Part shown: positions 1 to 13,200 of the stretch, in pieces
How positions within the stretch are numbered: position 1 is the stretch's first letter
Layout of the letters: every line of letters begins with the position of its first letter
DNA from: Anaspis maculata
Taxonomy: Eukaryota > Arthropoda > Insecta > Coleoptera > Scraptiidae
DNA: 64,000 bases
Reading direction: 5' to 3'
Assembly: GCA_949128115.1 (NCBI GenBank)
Contig: OX421968.1
Location: 7,006,001-7,070,000, forward strand
The notes under the pieces: generated by a model
What the model was told of the DNA's origin: nothing
What the model saw: the letters and a program-made list of their open reading frames with translations, nothing else
The model's database searches: none
Position numbers and translations under genes: made by a program

Positions 1-3000
1 TTTACCCACGTGATTTCAGGCTTCAACCCATGTGACTCCAAGCTTCAACCCACGTGACTTTTGAAACGATCCGTCACCACTTTTGGAGTTTGCAGCTACT
101 TGTTCCAAACGCAACATCTGACGAACGAACACAAATATCAAAAAAAAAGACACAATTGTTATCCAAAAAGTTCAGGCTTCAACCCACGTGACTTTTAAAA
201 CGATCGGTCACCACGTTTGATGTTGGCAGCTACTTGTTCCAAACGCAACATCTGACGAACGAACACAAATATAGAAGGAAAGACACAATTGTTATCCAAA
301 AAGTTCAGGCTTCAACCCACGTGACTTCAGGCTTCAACTCACGTGACTTTCAAAACGATCGGTCACCACTTTTGATGTTGGCAGCTACTCTTTCTAAACG
401 CAACATCTGACGAACGAACACAAATATAGAAAAAAAGACACAATTGTTATCCAAAAAGTTCAGGTTTGAACCCACGTGACTCCAGGCTCCAACCCACGTG
501 ACTTCAGGCTCCAACCCACGTGACTTTTAAACCGATCGGTCACCACTTTTGATGTTGGCAGCTATTTGTTCCAAACGCAACATCTGACGAACGAACACAA
601 ATATAGAAGAAAAGACACAATTGTTATCCAAAAAGTTCAGGTTTCAACCCACGTGACTTCAGGCTTCAACCCACGTGACTTCAGGCTTCAACCCACGTGA
701 CTTTTGAAACGATCGGTCACCACTTTTTATGTTGGCAGCTACTTGTTCCAAACGCAACATCTGACGAACGAACACAAATAAAGAAAAAAAGACACAATTG
801 TTATCCAAAAAGTTCAGGTTTGAACCCACGTGACTCCAGGCTCCAACCCACGTGACTTCAGGCTTCAACCCACGTGACTTTTAAAACGATCGGTCACCAC
901 TTTTGATGTTGGCAGCTACTTGTTCCAAACGCAACATCCGACGAATGAACACAAATATAGAAGAAAAGACACAATTGTTATCCAAAAAGTTCAGGTTTTA
1001 ACCCACGTGACTTCAGGCTCCAACCCACGTGACTTCAGGCTTCAACCCACGTGACTTCAGGCTTCAACCCACGTGACTTCAGGCTTAAACCCACGTGACT
1101 TTCGAAACGATCGGTCACCACTTTTGGAGTTGGCAGCCACTTGTTCCAAACGCAACATCTGACGAACGAACACAAATATAAAAAAAATAAAGACACAGTT
1201 GTTATCCAAAAAGTTCAGGCTTCGACCCACGTGACCTCAGACTTCAACCCACGTGACTCCAAGCTTCAACCCACGTGACTTTTAAAACAATCCGTCACCA
1301 CTTTTGAAGTTGGCAGCTACTTGTTCCAAACGCAACATCTGACGAACGAACACAAATATCAAAAAAAAATGACGGAATTGTTATCCAAAAAGTTCAGGTT
1401 TGAACCCACGTGACTCCAGGCTCCAACCCACGTGACTTCAGGCTTCAACCCACGTGACTTTTGAAACGATCGGTCACCACTCTTGATGTTGGCAGCTTCT
1501 TGTTCCAAACGCAACATCTGACGAACGAACACAAATATCAAAAAAAAATGACGGAATTGTTATCCAAAAAGTTCAGGTTTGAACCCACGTGACTCCAGGC
1601 TCCAACTGACGTGAATTCAGGCTTCAACCCACGTGACTTTTGAAACGATCCGTCACCACTTTTGGAGTTGGCAGCTACTTGTTCCAAACGCAACATCTGA
1701 CGAACGAACACAAATAAAAAAGAAAAAAAGACACATTTGTTATCCAAAAAGTTCAGGTTTCAACCCACGTGACTTCAGGCTTCAACCCACGTGACTCCAG
1801 GCTTCAACCCACGTGACTTCAGGCTTCAACCCACGTGACTTTCAAAACGATCGGTCACCACTTTTGGAGTTGGCAGCTACTTGTTCCAAACGCAACATCT
1901 GACGAACGAACACAAATATCAATAAAACTAAAGACACAATTGTTATCCGAAAAGTTCAAGTTTTTACCCACGTGACTTCAGGCTTCAACCCACGTGACTT
2001 CAGGCTTCAACCCACGTGACTTTTGAAACGATCGGTCACCACTTTTTATGTTGGCAGCTACTTGTTCCAAACGCAACATCTGACGAACGAACACAAATAA
2101 GGAAAAAAAGACACAATTGTTATCCAAAAAGTTCAGGTTTGAACCCACGTGACTCCAGGCTCCAACCCACGTGACTTCAGGCTTCAACCCACGTGACTTT
2201 TAAAACGATCGGTCACCACTTTTGATGTTGGCAGCTACTTGTTCCAAACGCAACATCCGACGAACGAACACAAATATAGAAGAAAAGACACAATTGTTAT
2301 CCAAAAAGTTCAGGTTTTAACCCACGTGACTTCAGGCTTCAACCCACGTGACTTCAGGCTTCAACCCACGTGACTTCAGGCTTAAACCCACGTGACTTTC
2401 GAAACGATCGGTCACCACTTTTGGAGTTGGCAGCCACTTGTTCCAAACGCAACATCTGACGAACGAACACAAATATAAAAAAAATAAAGACACAGTTGTT
2501 ATATAAAAGTTCAGGCTTCGACCCACGTGACCTCAGACTTCAACCCACGTGACTCCAAGCTTCAACCCACGTGACTTTTAAAACAATCCGTCACCACTTT
2601 TGAAGTTGGCAGCTACTTGTTCCAAACGCAACATCTGACGAACGAACACAAATATCAAAAAAAAATGACGGAATTGTTATCCAAAAAGTTCAGGTTTGAA
2701 CCCACGTGACTCCAGGCTCCAACCCACGTGACTTCAGGCTTCAACCCACGTGACTTTTGAAACGATCGGTCACCACTCTTGATGTTGGCAGCTTCTTGTT
2801 CCAAACGCAACATCTGACGAACGAACACAAATATAGAAAAAAAGACACAATTGTTATCCAAAAAGTTCAGGTTTTAACCCACGTGACTTCAGGCTTCAAC
2901 CCACGTGACTTCGGGCTTCAACCCACGTGACTTTGGAAACGATCGGTCACCACTTTTGAAGTTGGCAGCTACTCTTTCCAAACGCAACATCTGACGAACG

Positions 3001-5136
3001 AACACAAATATAGAAAAAAAGACACAATTGTTATCCAAAAAGTACAGGTTTGAACCCACGTGACTTCAGGCTCCAACCTACGTGACTTCAGGCTTCAACC
3101 CACGTGACTTTGAAAACGATCGGTCACCACTTTTGATGTTAGCAGCTACTTGTTCCAAACGCAACATCCGACGAACGAACACAAATATAGAAGAAAAGTC
3201 ACAATTGTTATACAAAAAGTTCAGGTTTTGACCCACGTGACTTCAGGCTTCAACCCACGTGACTTTTAAACCGATCGGTCACCACTTTTGGAGTTGGCAG
3301 CTACTTGTTCTTAAGGGCTGATTTGAATACTTTAATATGATATATCTGTAATGTAATGTTGTGTGAATTTTGAATTTATGTTTTTTGTTATACAGTTTTG
3401 GACATGTTGTTATGCGCCTTGACAACCAATAAAATTTATCTTATCTTATCTTATCTTGTTCCAAACGCAACATCTGACGAACGAACACAAATATCAAAAA
3501 ACTAAAGACACAATTGTTATCCAAGAAATTCAGGTTTTTACCCACGTGACTTCAGGCTTCAACCCACGTGACTTCAGGCTCCAACCCACGTGACTTTTAA
3601 AACGATCGGTCACCACTTTTGGAGTTGGCAGCTTCTTGTTCCAAACGCAACATCTGACGAACGAACACAAATATCAAAAAAAATGACGAAATTGTTTTCC
3701 AAAAAATTCAGGTTTGAACCCACGTGACTCCAGGCTCCAACCCACGTGACTTCAGGCTTCAACCCACGTGACTTTTAAAACGATCGGTCATCACTTTTGA
3801 TGTTGGCAGCTACTTGTTCCAAACGCAACATCTGACGAACGAACACAAATATAAAAGGAAAGACACAATAGTTATCCAAAAAGTTCAGGTTTTAACCCAC
3901 GTGACTTCAGGCTTCAACCCACGTGACTTCAGGCTTCAACCCACGTGACTTCTAACACGATCGGTCACCACTTTTGGAGTTGGCAGCTACTTGTTCCGAA
4001 CGCAACATCTGACGAACGAACACATATATCAAAAAACTAAAGACACAATTGTTATCCAAAAAGTTCAGGTTTTCTCCCACGTGACTTCAGGCTTCAACCC
4101 ACGTGACTTCAGGCTTCAACCCACGTGACTTTTAAAACGATCGGTCACCACTTCTGATGTTGGCAGCTACTTGTTCCAAACGCAACATCTGACGAACGAA
4201 CACAAATATAGAAGGAAAGACACAATTGTTATCCACAAAGTTCAGGTTTTAGCCCACGTGACTTCAGGCATCAACCCACGTGACTTCAGGCTTCAACCCA
4301 CGTGACCTCAGGCTTCAACCCACGTGACTTTTAAAACGATCGGTCACCACTTTTGATGTTGGCAGCTACTTGTTCCAAACGCAACATCTGACGAACGAAC
4401 GCAAATATAGAAGAAAAGACACAATTGTTATCCAAAAAGTTCAGGTTTTAACACACGTGACTTCAGGCTTCAACCCACGTGACTTTGAAAACGATCGGTC
4501 ACCACTTTTGAAGTTGGCAGCTACTCTTTCCAAACGCAACATCTGACGAACGAACACAAATATAGAAGAAAAGACACAATTGTCATCCAAAAAAATCAGG
4601 TTTCAACCCACGTGACTTCAGGCTTCAACCCACGTGACTTCAGGCTTCAACCCACGTGACTTTGTGAACGATCGGTCACCACTTTTGAAGTTGGCAGCTA
4701 CTCTTTCCAAACGCAACATCTGACGAACGAACACAAATATAGAAAAAAAGACACAATTGTTATCCAAAAAGTTCAGGTTTGAACCCACGTGACTCCAGGC
4801 TCCAACCCACGTGACTTCAGGCTTCAACCCACGTGACTTTTAAAACGATCGGTCACCACTTTTGATGTTGGCAGCTACTTGTTCCAAACGCAACATCTGA
4901 CGAACGAACACAAATATCAAAAAAAAAGACACAATTGTTATCCAAAAAGTTCAGGCTTCAACCCACGTGACTTCAGGCTTCAACCCACGTGACTCCAGGC
5001 TTCAACCCACGTGACTTTTGAAACGATCGGTCACCACTTTTGGAGTTGACAGCCACTTGTTCCGAAGCAACAACTGACGAACGAACACAAATATCAAAAA
5101 ACTAAAGACACAATTGTTATCCGGAAAGTTCAGGTT
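1..5136 (+). repeat. HOR copy H1, canonical 28-mer of 5136 bp
   Basis: The landmark used for HOR starts is TTTACCCACGTGATTTCAGG followed by the rare CATGTGAC box; it recurs at 5137. Walking the GCAGC landmark gives 28 monomers, at 92, 226, 381, 558, 735, 912, 1133, 1313, 1492, 1671, 1873, 2054, 2231, 2430, 2609, 2788, 2965, 3142, 3297, 3628, 3806, 3983, 4163, 4362, 4517, 4694, 4871 and 5049 (the last reads ACAGC). The 331-bp interval after 3297 contains the retrotransposon-like insert. Individual monomers have diagnostic spellings that recur once per HOR, such as CACGTTTGATG, TTTTTATGTTGG, GACGTGAATTCAGG and CAAAGCAACAACTGACG, so the unit is a true higher-order repeat. No gene is present. Confidence 0.92.
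3311..3455 (+). mobile_element. Retrotransposon-like 3' tail insert, copy 1
   Basis: A 145-bp sequence unrelated to the satellite interrupts one monomer between CTACTTGTTC and TTGTTCCAAACGC, giving a TTGTTC target-site duplication of 6 bp (7 if the shared C is counted). It begins TTAAGGGCTGATTTGAATAC and ends GCGCCTTGACAACC, AATAAAATTTATC and further TTATC pentamers. The AATAAA signal, the tandem 3' tail and the short duplication are what a 5'-truncated non-LTR retrotransposon (CR1/L2-like elements often end in tandem short repeats rather than poly-A) or a SINE would leave. No coding capacity remains. The family is not identified. This copy and copy 2 share GAATACTTT. Confidence 0.72.
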
Positions 5137-8100
5137 TTTACCCACGTGATTTCAGGCTTCAACCCATGTGACTCCAAGCTTCAACCCACGTGACTTTTGA
5201 AACGATCCGTCACCACTTTTGGAGTTTGCAGCTACTTGTTCCAAACGCAACATCTGACGAACGAACACAAATATCAAAAAAAAAGACACAATTGTTATCC
5301 AAAAAGTTCAGGCTTCAACCCACGTGACTTTTAAAACGATCGGTCACCACGTTTGATGTTGGCAGCTACTTGTTCCAAACGCAACATCTGACGAACGAAC
5401 ACAAATATAGAAGGAAAGACACAATTGTTATCCAAAAAGTTCAGGCTTCAACCCACGTGACTTCAGGCTTCAACTCACGTGACTTTCAAAACGATCGGTC
5501 ACCACTTTTGATGTTGGCAGCTACTCTTTCTAAACGCAACATCTGACGAACGAACACAAATATAGAAAAAAAGACACAATTGTTATCCAAAAAGTTCAGG
5601 TTTGAACCCACGTGACTCCAGGCTCCAACCCACGTGACTTCAGGCTCCAACCCACGTGACTTTTAAACCGATCGGTCACCACTTTTGATGTTGGCAGCTA
5701 TTTGTTCCAAACGCAACATCTGACGAACGAACACAAATATAGAAGAAAAGACACAATTGTTATCCAAAAAGTTCAGGTTTCAACCCACGTGACTTCAGGC
5801 TTCAACCCACGTGACTTCAGGCTTCAACCCACGTGACTTTTGAAACGATCGGTCACCACTTTTTATGTTGGCAGCTACTTGTTCCAAACGCAACATCTGA
5901 CGAACGAACACAAATAAAGAAAAAAAGACACAATTGTTATCCAAAAAGTTCAGGTTTGAACCCACGTGACTCCAGGCTCCAACCCACGTGACTTCAGGCT
6001 TCAACCCACGTGACTTTTAAAACGATCGGTCACCACTTTTGATGTTGGCAGCTACTTGTTCCAAACGCAACATCCGACGAATGAACACAAATATAGAAGA
6101 AAAGACACAATTGTTATCCAAAAAGTTCAGGTTTTAACCCACGTGACTTCAGGCTCCAACCCACGTGACTTCAGGCTTCAACCCACGTGACTTCAGGCTT
6201 CAACCCACGTGACTTCAGGCTTAAACCCACGTGACTTTCGAAACGATCGGTCACCACTTTTGGAGTTGGCAGCCACTTGTTCCAAACGCAACATCTGACG
6301 AACGAACACAAATATAAAAAAAATAAAGACACAGTTGTTATCCAAAAAGTTCAGGCTTCGACCCACGTGACCTCAGACTTCAACCCACGTGACTCCAAGC
6401 TTCAACCCACGTGACTTTTAAAACAATCCGTCACCACTTTTGAAGTTGGCAGCTACTTGTTCCAAACGCAACATCTGACGAACGAACACAAATATCAAAA
6501 AAAAATGACGGAATTGTTATCCAAAAAGTTCAGGTTTGAACCCACGTGACTCCAGGCTCCAACCCACGTGACTTCAGGCTTCAACCCACGTGACTTTTGA
6601 AACGATCGGTCACCACTCTTGATGTTGGCAGCTTCTTGTTCCAAACGCAACATCTGACGAACGAACACAAATATCAAAAAAAAATGACGGAATTGTTATC
6701 CAAAAAGTTCAGGTTTGAACCCACGTGACTCCAGGCTCCAACTGACGTGAATTCAGGCTTCAACCCACGTGACTTTTGAAACGATCCGTCACCACTTTTG
6801 GAGTTGGCAGCTACTTGTTCCAAACGCAACATCTGACGAACGAACACAAATAAAAAAGAAAAAAAGACACATTTGTTATCCAAAAAGTTCAGGTTTCAAC
6901 CCACGTGACTTCAGGCTTCAACCCACGTGACTCCAGGCTTCAACCCACGTGACTTAAGGCTTCAACCCACGTGACTTTCAAAACGATCGGTCACCACTTT
7001 TGGAGTTGGCAGCTACTTGTTCCAAACGCAACATCTGACGAACGAACACAAATATCAATAAAACTAAAGACACAATTGTTATCCGAAAAGTTCAAGTTTT
7101 TACCCACGTGACTTCAGGCTTCAACCCACGTGACTTCAGGCTTCAACCCACGTGACTTTTGAAACGATCGGTCACCACTTTTTATGTTGGCAGCTACTTG
7201 TTCCAAACGCAACATCTGACGAACGAACACAAATAAGGAAAAAAAGACACAATTGTTATCCAAAAAGTTCAGGTTTGAACCCACGTGACTCCAGGCTCCA
7301 ACCCACGTGACTTCAGGCTTCAACCCACGTGAATTTTAAAACGATCGGTCACCACTTTTGATGTTGGCAGCTACTTGTTCCAAACGCAACATCCGACGAA
7401 CGAACACAAATATAGAAGAAAAGACACAATTGTTATCCAAAAAGTTCAGGTTTTAACCCACGTGACTTCAGGCTTCAACCCACGTGACTTCAGGCTTCAA
7501 CCCACGTGACTTCAGGCTTCAACCCACGTGACTTCAGGCTTAAACCCACGTGACTTTCGAAACGATCGGTCACCACTTTTGGAGTTGGCAGCCACTTGTT
7601 CCAAACGCAACATCTGACGAACGAACACAAATATAAAAAAAATAAAGACACAGTTGTTATATAAAAGTTCAGGCTTCGACCCACGTGACCTCAGACTTCA
7701 ACCCACGTGACTCCAAGCTTCAACCCACGTGACTTTTAAAACAATCCGTCACCACTTTTGAAGTTGGCAGCTACTTGTTCCAAACGCAACATCTGACGAA
7801 CGAACACAAATATCAAAAAAAAATGACGGAATTGTTATCCAAAAAGTTCAGGTTTGAACCCACGTGACTCCAGGCTCCAACCCACGTGACTTCAGGCTTC
7901 AACCCACGTGACTTTTGAAACGATCGGTCACCACTCTTGATGTTGGCAGCTTCTTGTTCCAAACGCAACATCTGACGAACGAACACAAATATAGAAAAAA
8001 AGACACAATTGTTATCCAAAAAGTTCAGGTTTTAACCCACGTGACTTCAGGCTTCAACCCACGTGACTTCGGGCTTCAACCCACGTGACTTTGGAAACGA

Positions 8101-10272
8101 TCGGTCACCACTTTTGAAGTTGGCAGCTACTCTTTCCAAACGCAACATCTGACGAACGAACACAAATATAGAAAAAAAGACACAATTGTTATCCAAAAAG
8201 TACAGGTTTGAACCCACGTGACTTCAGGCTCCAACCTACGTGACTTCAGGCTTCAACCCACGTGACTTTGAAAACGATCGGTCACCACTTTTGATGTTAG
8301 CAGCTACTTGTTCCAAACGCAACATCCGACGAACGAACACAAATATAGAAGAAAAGTCACAATTGTTATACAAAAAGTTCAGGTTTTGACCCACGTGACT
8401 TCAGGCTTCAACCCACGTGACTTTTAAACCGATCGGTCACCACTTTTGGAGTTGGCAGCTACTTGTTCTTAAGGGCTGATTTGAATACTTTAATATGATA
8501 TATCTGTAATGTAATGTTGTGTGAATTTTGAATTTATGTTTTTTGTTATACAGTTTTGGACATGTTGTTATGCGCCTTGACAACCAATAAAATTTATCTT
8601 ATCTTATCTTATCTTGTTCCAAACGCAACATCTGACGAACGAACACAAATATCAAAAAACTAAAGACACAATTGTTATCCAAGAAATTCAGGTTTTTACC
8701 CACGTGACTTCAGGCTTCAACCCACGTGACTTCAGGCTCCAACCCACGTGACTTTTAAAACGATCGGTCACCACTTTTGGAGTTGGCAGCTTCTTGTTCC
8801 AAACGCAACATCTGACGAACGAACACAAATATCAAAAAAAATGACGAAATTGTTTTCCAAAAAATTCAGGTTTGAACCCACGTGACTCCAGGCTCCAACC
8901 CACGTGACTTCAGGCTTCAACCCACGTGACTTTTAAAACGATCGGTCATCACTTTTGATGTTGGCAGCTACTTGTTCCAAACGCAACATCTGACGAACGA
9001 ACACAAATATAAAAGGAAAGACACAATAGTTATCCAAAAAGTTCAGGTTTTAACCCACGTGACTTCAGGCTTCAACCCACGTGACTTCAGGCTTCAACCC
9101 ACGTGACTTCTAACACGATCGGTCACCACTTTTGGAGTTGGCAGCTACTTGTTCCAAACGCAACATCTGACGAACGAACACAAATATCAAAAAACTAAAG
9201 ACACAATTGTTATCCAAAAAGTTCAGGTTTTCTCCCACGTGACTTCAGGCTTCAACCCACGTGACTTCAGGCTTCAACCCACGTGACTTTTAAAACGATC
9301 GGTCACCACTTCTGATGTTGGCAGCTACTTGTTCCAAACGCAACATCTGACGAACGAACACAAATATAGAAGGAAAGACACAATTGTTATCCACAAAGTT
9401 CAGGTTTTAGCCCACGTGACTTCAGGCATCAACCCACGTGACTTCAGGCTTCAACCCACGTGACCTCAGGCTTCAACCCACGTGACTTTTAAAACGATCG
9501 GTCACCACTTTTGATGTTGGCAGCTACTTGTTCCAAACGCAACATCTGACGAACGAACGCAAATATAGAAGAAAAGACACAATTGTTATCCAAAAAGTTC
9601 AGGTTTTAACACACGTGACTTCAGGCTTCAACCCACGTGACTTTGAAAACGATCGGTCACCACTTTTGAAGTTGGCAGCTACTCTTTCCAAACGCAACAT
9701 CTGACGAACGAACACAAATATAGAAGAAAAGACACAATTGTCATCCAAAAAAATCAGGTTTCAACCCACGTGACTTCAGGCTTCAACCCACGTGACTTTG
9801 TGAACGATCGGTCACCACTTTTGAAGTTGGCAGCTACTCTTTCCAAACGCAACATCTGACGAACGAACACAAATATAGAAAAAAAGACACAATTGTTATC
9901 CAAAAAGTTCAGGTTTGAACCCACGTGACTCCAGGCTCCAACCCACGTGACTTCAGGCTTCAACCCACGTGACTTTTAAAACGATCGGTCACCACTTTTG
10001 ATGTTGGCAGCTACTTGTTCCAAACGCAACATCTGACGAACGAACACAAATATCAAAAAAAAAGACACAATTGTTATCCAAAAAGTTCAGGCTTCAACCC
10101 ACGTGACTTCAGGCTTCAACCCACGTGACTCCAGGCTTCAACCCACGTGACTTTTGAAACGATCGGTCACCACTTTTGGAGTTGACAGCTACTTGTTCCG
10201 AAGCAACAACTGACGAACGAACACAAATATCAAAAAACTAAAGACACAATTGTTATCCGGAAAGTTCAGGTT
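5137..10272 (+). repeat. HOR copy H2, 5136 bp
   Basis: This is near-identical to H1 in monomer order and also exactly 5136 bp. Visible differences are a few substitutions, for example GACTTAAGG near 6957 and GTGAATTTT near 7331, plus two compensating length changes. The monomer near 7450-7560 has one extra 22-bp unit, and the one near 9760-9800 has one fewer. The insert is at 8469-8613. This is the strongest evidence for the HOR period. No gene is present. Confidence 0.92.
8469..8613 (+). mobile_element. Retrotransposon-like 3' tail insert, copy 2
   Basis: It is apparently identical to copy 1, including GAATACTTT, at the same monomer position, 5158 bp downstream (one HOR plus one extra 22-bp unit). 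It is therefore a product of HOR amplification and not an independent insertion. Confidence 0.72.
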
Positions 10273-13200
10273 TTTACCCACGTGATTTCAGGCTTCAACC
10301 CATGTGACTCCAAGCTTCAACCCACGTGACTTTTGAAACGATCCGTCACCACTTTTGGAGTTTGCAGCTACTTGTTCCAAACGCAACATCTGACGAACGA
10401 ACACAAATATCAAAAAAAAAGACACAATTGTTATCCAAAAAGTTCAGGCTTCAACCCACGTGACTTTTAAAACGATCGGTCACCACGTTTGATGTTGGCA
10501 GCTACTTGTTCCAAACGCAACATCTGACGAACGAACACAAATATAGAAGGAAAGACACAATTGTTATCCAAAAAGTTCAGGCTTCAACCCACGTGACTTC
10601 AGGCTTCAACTCACGTGACTTTCAAAACGATCGGTCACCACTTTTGATGTTGGCAGCTACTCTTTCTAAACGCAACATCTGACGAACGAACACAAATATA
10701 GAAAAAAAGACACAATTGTTATCCAAAAAGTTCAGGTTTGAACCCACGTGACTCCAGGCTCCAACCCACGTGACTTCAGGCTCCAACCCACGTGACTTTT
10801 AAACCGATCGGTCACCACTTTTGATGTTGGCAGCTATTTGTTCCAAACGCAACATCTGACGAACGAACACAAATATAGAAGAAAAGACACAATTGTTATC
10901 CAAAAAGTTCAGGTTTCAACCCACGTGACTTCAGGCTTCAACCCACGTGACTTCAGGCTTCAACCCACGTGACTTTTGAAACGATCGGTCACCACTTTTT
11001 ATGTTGGCAGCTACTTGTTCCAAACGCAACATCTGACGAACGAACACAAATAAAGAAAAAAAGACACAATTGTTATCCAAAAAGTTCAGGTTTGAACCCA
11101 CGTGACTCCAGGCTCCAACCCACGTGACTTCAGGCTTCAACCCACGTGACTTTTAAAACGATCGGTCACCACTTTTGATGTTGGCAGCTACTTGTTCCAA
11201 ACGCAACATCCGACGAATGAACACAAATATAGAAGAAAAGACACAATTGTTATCCAAAAAGTTCAGGTTTTAACCCACGTGACTTCAGGCTCCAACCCAC
11301 GTGACTTCAGGCTTCAACCCACGTGACTTCAGGCTTCAACCCACGTGACTTCAGGCTTAAACCCACGTGACTTTCGAAACGATCGGTCACCACTTTTGGA
11401 GTTGGCAGCCACTTGTTCCAAACGCAACATCTGACGAACGAACACAAATATAAAAAAAATAAAGACACAGTTGTTATCCAAAAAGTTCAGGCTTCGACCC
11501 ACGTGACCTCAGACTTCAACCCACGTGACTCCAAGCTTCAACCCACGTGACTTTTAAAACAATCCGTCACCACTTTTGAAGTTGGCAGCTACTTGTTCCA
11601 AACGCAACATCTGACGAACGAACACAAATATCAAAAAAAAATGACGGAATTGTTATCCAAAAAGTTCAGGTTTGAACCCACGTGACTCCAGGCTCCAACT
11701 GACGTGAATTCAGGCTTCAACCCACGTGACTTCTGAAACGATCCGTCACCACTTTTGGAGTTGGCAGCTACTTGTTCCAAACGCAACATCTGACGAACGA
11801 ACACAAATAAAAAAGAAAAAAAGACACATTTGTTATCCAAAAAGTTCAGGTTTCAACCCACGTGACTTCAGGCTTCAACCCACGTGACTCCAGGCTTCAA
11901 CCCACGTGACTTCAGGCTTCAACCCACGTGACTTTCAAAACGATCGGTCACCACTTTTGGAGTTGGCAGCTACTTGTTCCAAACGCAACATCTGACGAAC
12001 GAACACAAATATCAAAAAACTAAAGACACAATTGTTATCCGAAAAGTTCAAGTTTTTACCCACGTGACTTCAGGCTTCAACCCACGTGACTTCAGGCTTC
12101 AACCCACGTGACTTTTGAAACGATCGGTCACCACTTTTTATGTTGGCAGCTACTTGTTCCAAACGCAACATCTGACGAACGAACACAAATAAGGAAAAAA
12201 AGACACAATTGTTATCCAAAAAGTTCAGGTTTGAACCCACGTGACTCCAGGCTCCAACCCACGTGACTTCAGGCTTCAACCCACGTGACTTTTAAAACGA
12301 TCGGTCACCACTTTTGATGTTGGCAGCTACTTGTTCCAAACGCAACATCCGACGAACGAACACAAATATAGAAGAAAAGACACAATTGTTATCCAAAAAG
12401 TTCAGGTTTTAACCCACGTGACTTCAGGCTTCAACCCACGTGACTTCAGGCTTCAACCCACGTGACTTCAGGCTTCAACCCACGTGACTTCAGGCTTAAA
12501 CCCACGTGACTTTCGAAACGATCGGTCACCACTTTTGGAGTTGGCAGCCACTTGTTCCAAACGCAACATCTGACGAACGAACACAAATATAAAAAAAATA
12601 AAGACACAGTTGTTATATAAAAGTTCAGGCTTCGACCCACGTGACCTCAGACTTCAACCCACGTGACTCCAAGCTTCAACCCACGTGACTTTTAAAACAA
12701 TCCGTCACCACTTTTGAAGTTGGCAGCTACTTGTTCCAAACGCAACATCTGACGAACGAACACAAATATCAAAAAAAAATGACGGAATTGTTATCCAAAA
12801 AGTTCAGGTTTGAACCCACGTGACTCCAGGCTCCAACCCACGTGACTTCAGGCTTCAACCCACGTGACTTTTGAAACGATCGGTCACCACTCTTGATGTT
12901 GGCAGCTTCTTGTTCCAAACGCAACATCTGACGAACGAACACAAATATAGAAAAAAAGACACAATTGTTATCCAAAAAGTTCAGGTTTTAACCCACGTGA
13001 CTTCAGGCTTCAACCCACGTGACTTTGGGCTTCAACCCACGTGACTTTGGAAACGATCGGTCACCACTTTTGAAGTTGGCAGCTACTCTTTCCAAACGCA
13101 ACATCTGACGAACGAACACAAATATAGAAAAAAAGACACAATTGTTATCCAAAAAGTACAGGTTTGAACCCACGTGACTTCAGGCTCCAACCCACGTGAC

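Noticed and set aside
1100..1125. CENP-B box-like sequence in TTTCGAAACGATCGGTC
   Set aside because: It matches about seven of the nine core positions of the mammalian box in the CTTTCGAAACG monomers only, with the central A and the last G wrong. Most monomers read TTTGAAACG and fit less well. Not enough for a call.
3420..3455. The TTATC run as an independent microsatellite or telomere-like repeat
   Set aside because: Only three to four pentamers are present, always at the 3' end of the same insert and inside its target duplication; it is the insert's tail.
3840..3870. TATA-box-like AATATAAAAGG next to E-boxes, as a promoter
   Set aside because: It is one spelling of the variable A-rich linker, present in only a subset of monomers, with no downstream gene. 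No evidence of transcription can be drawn from it.
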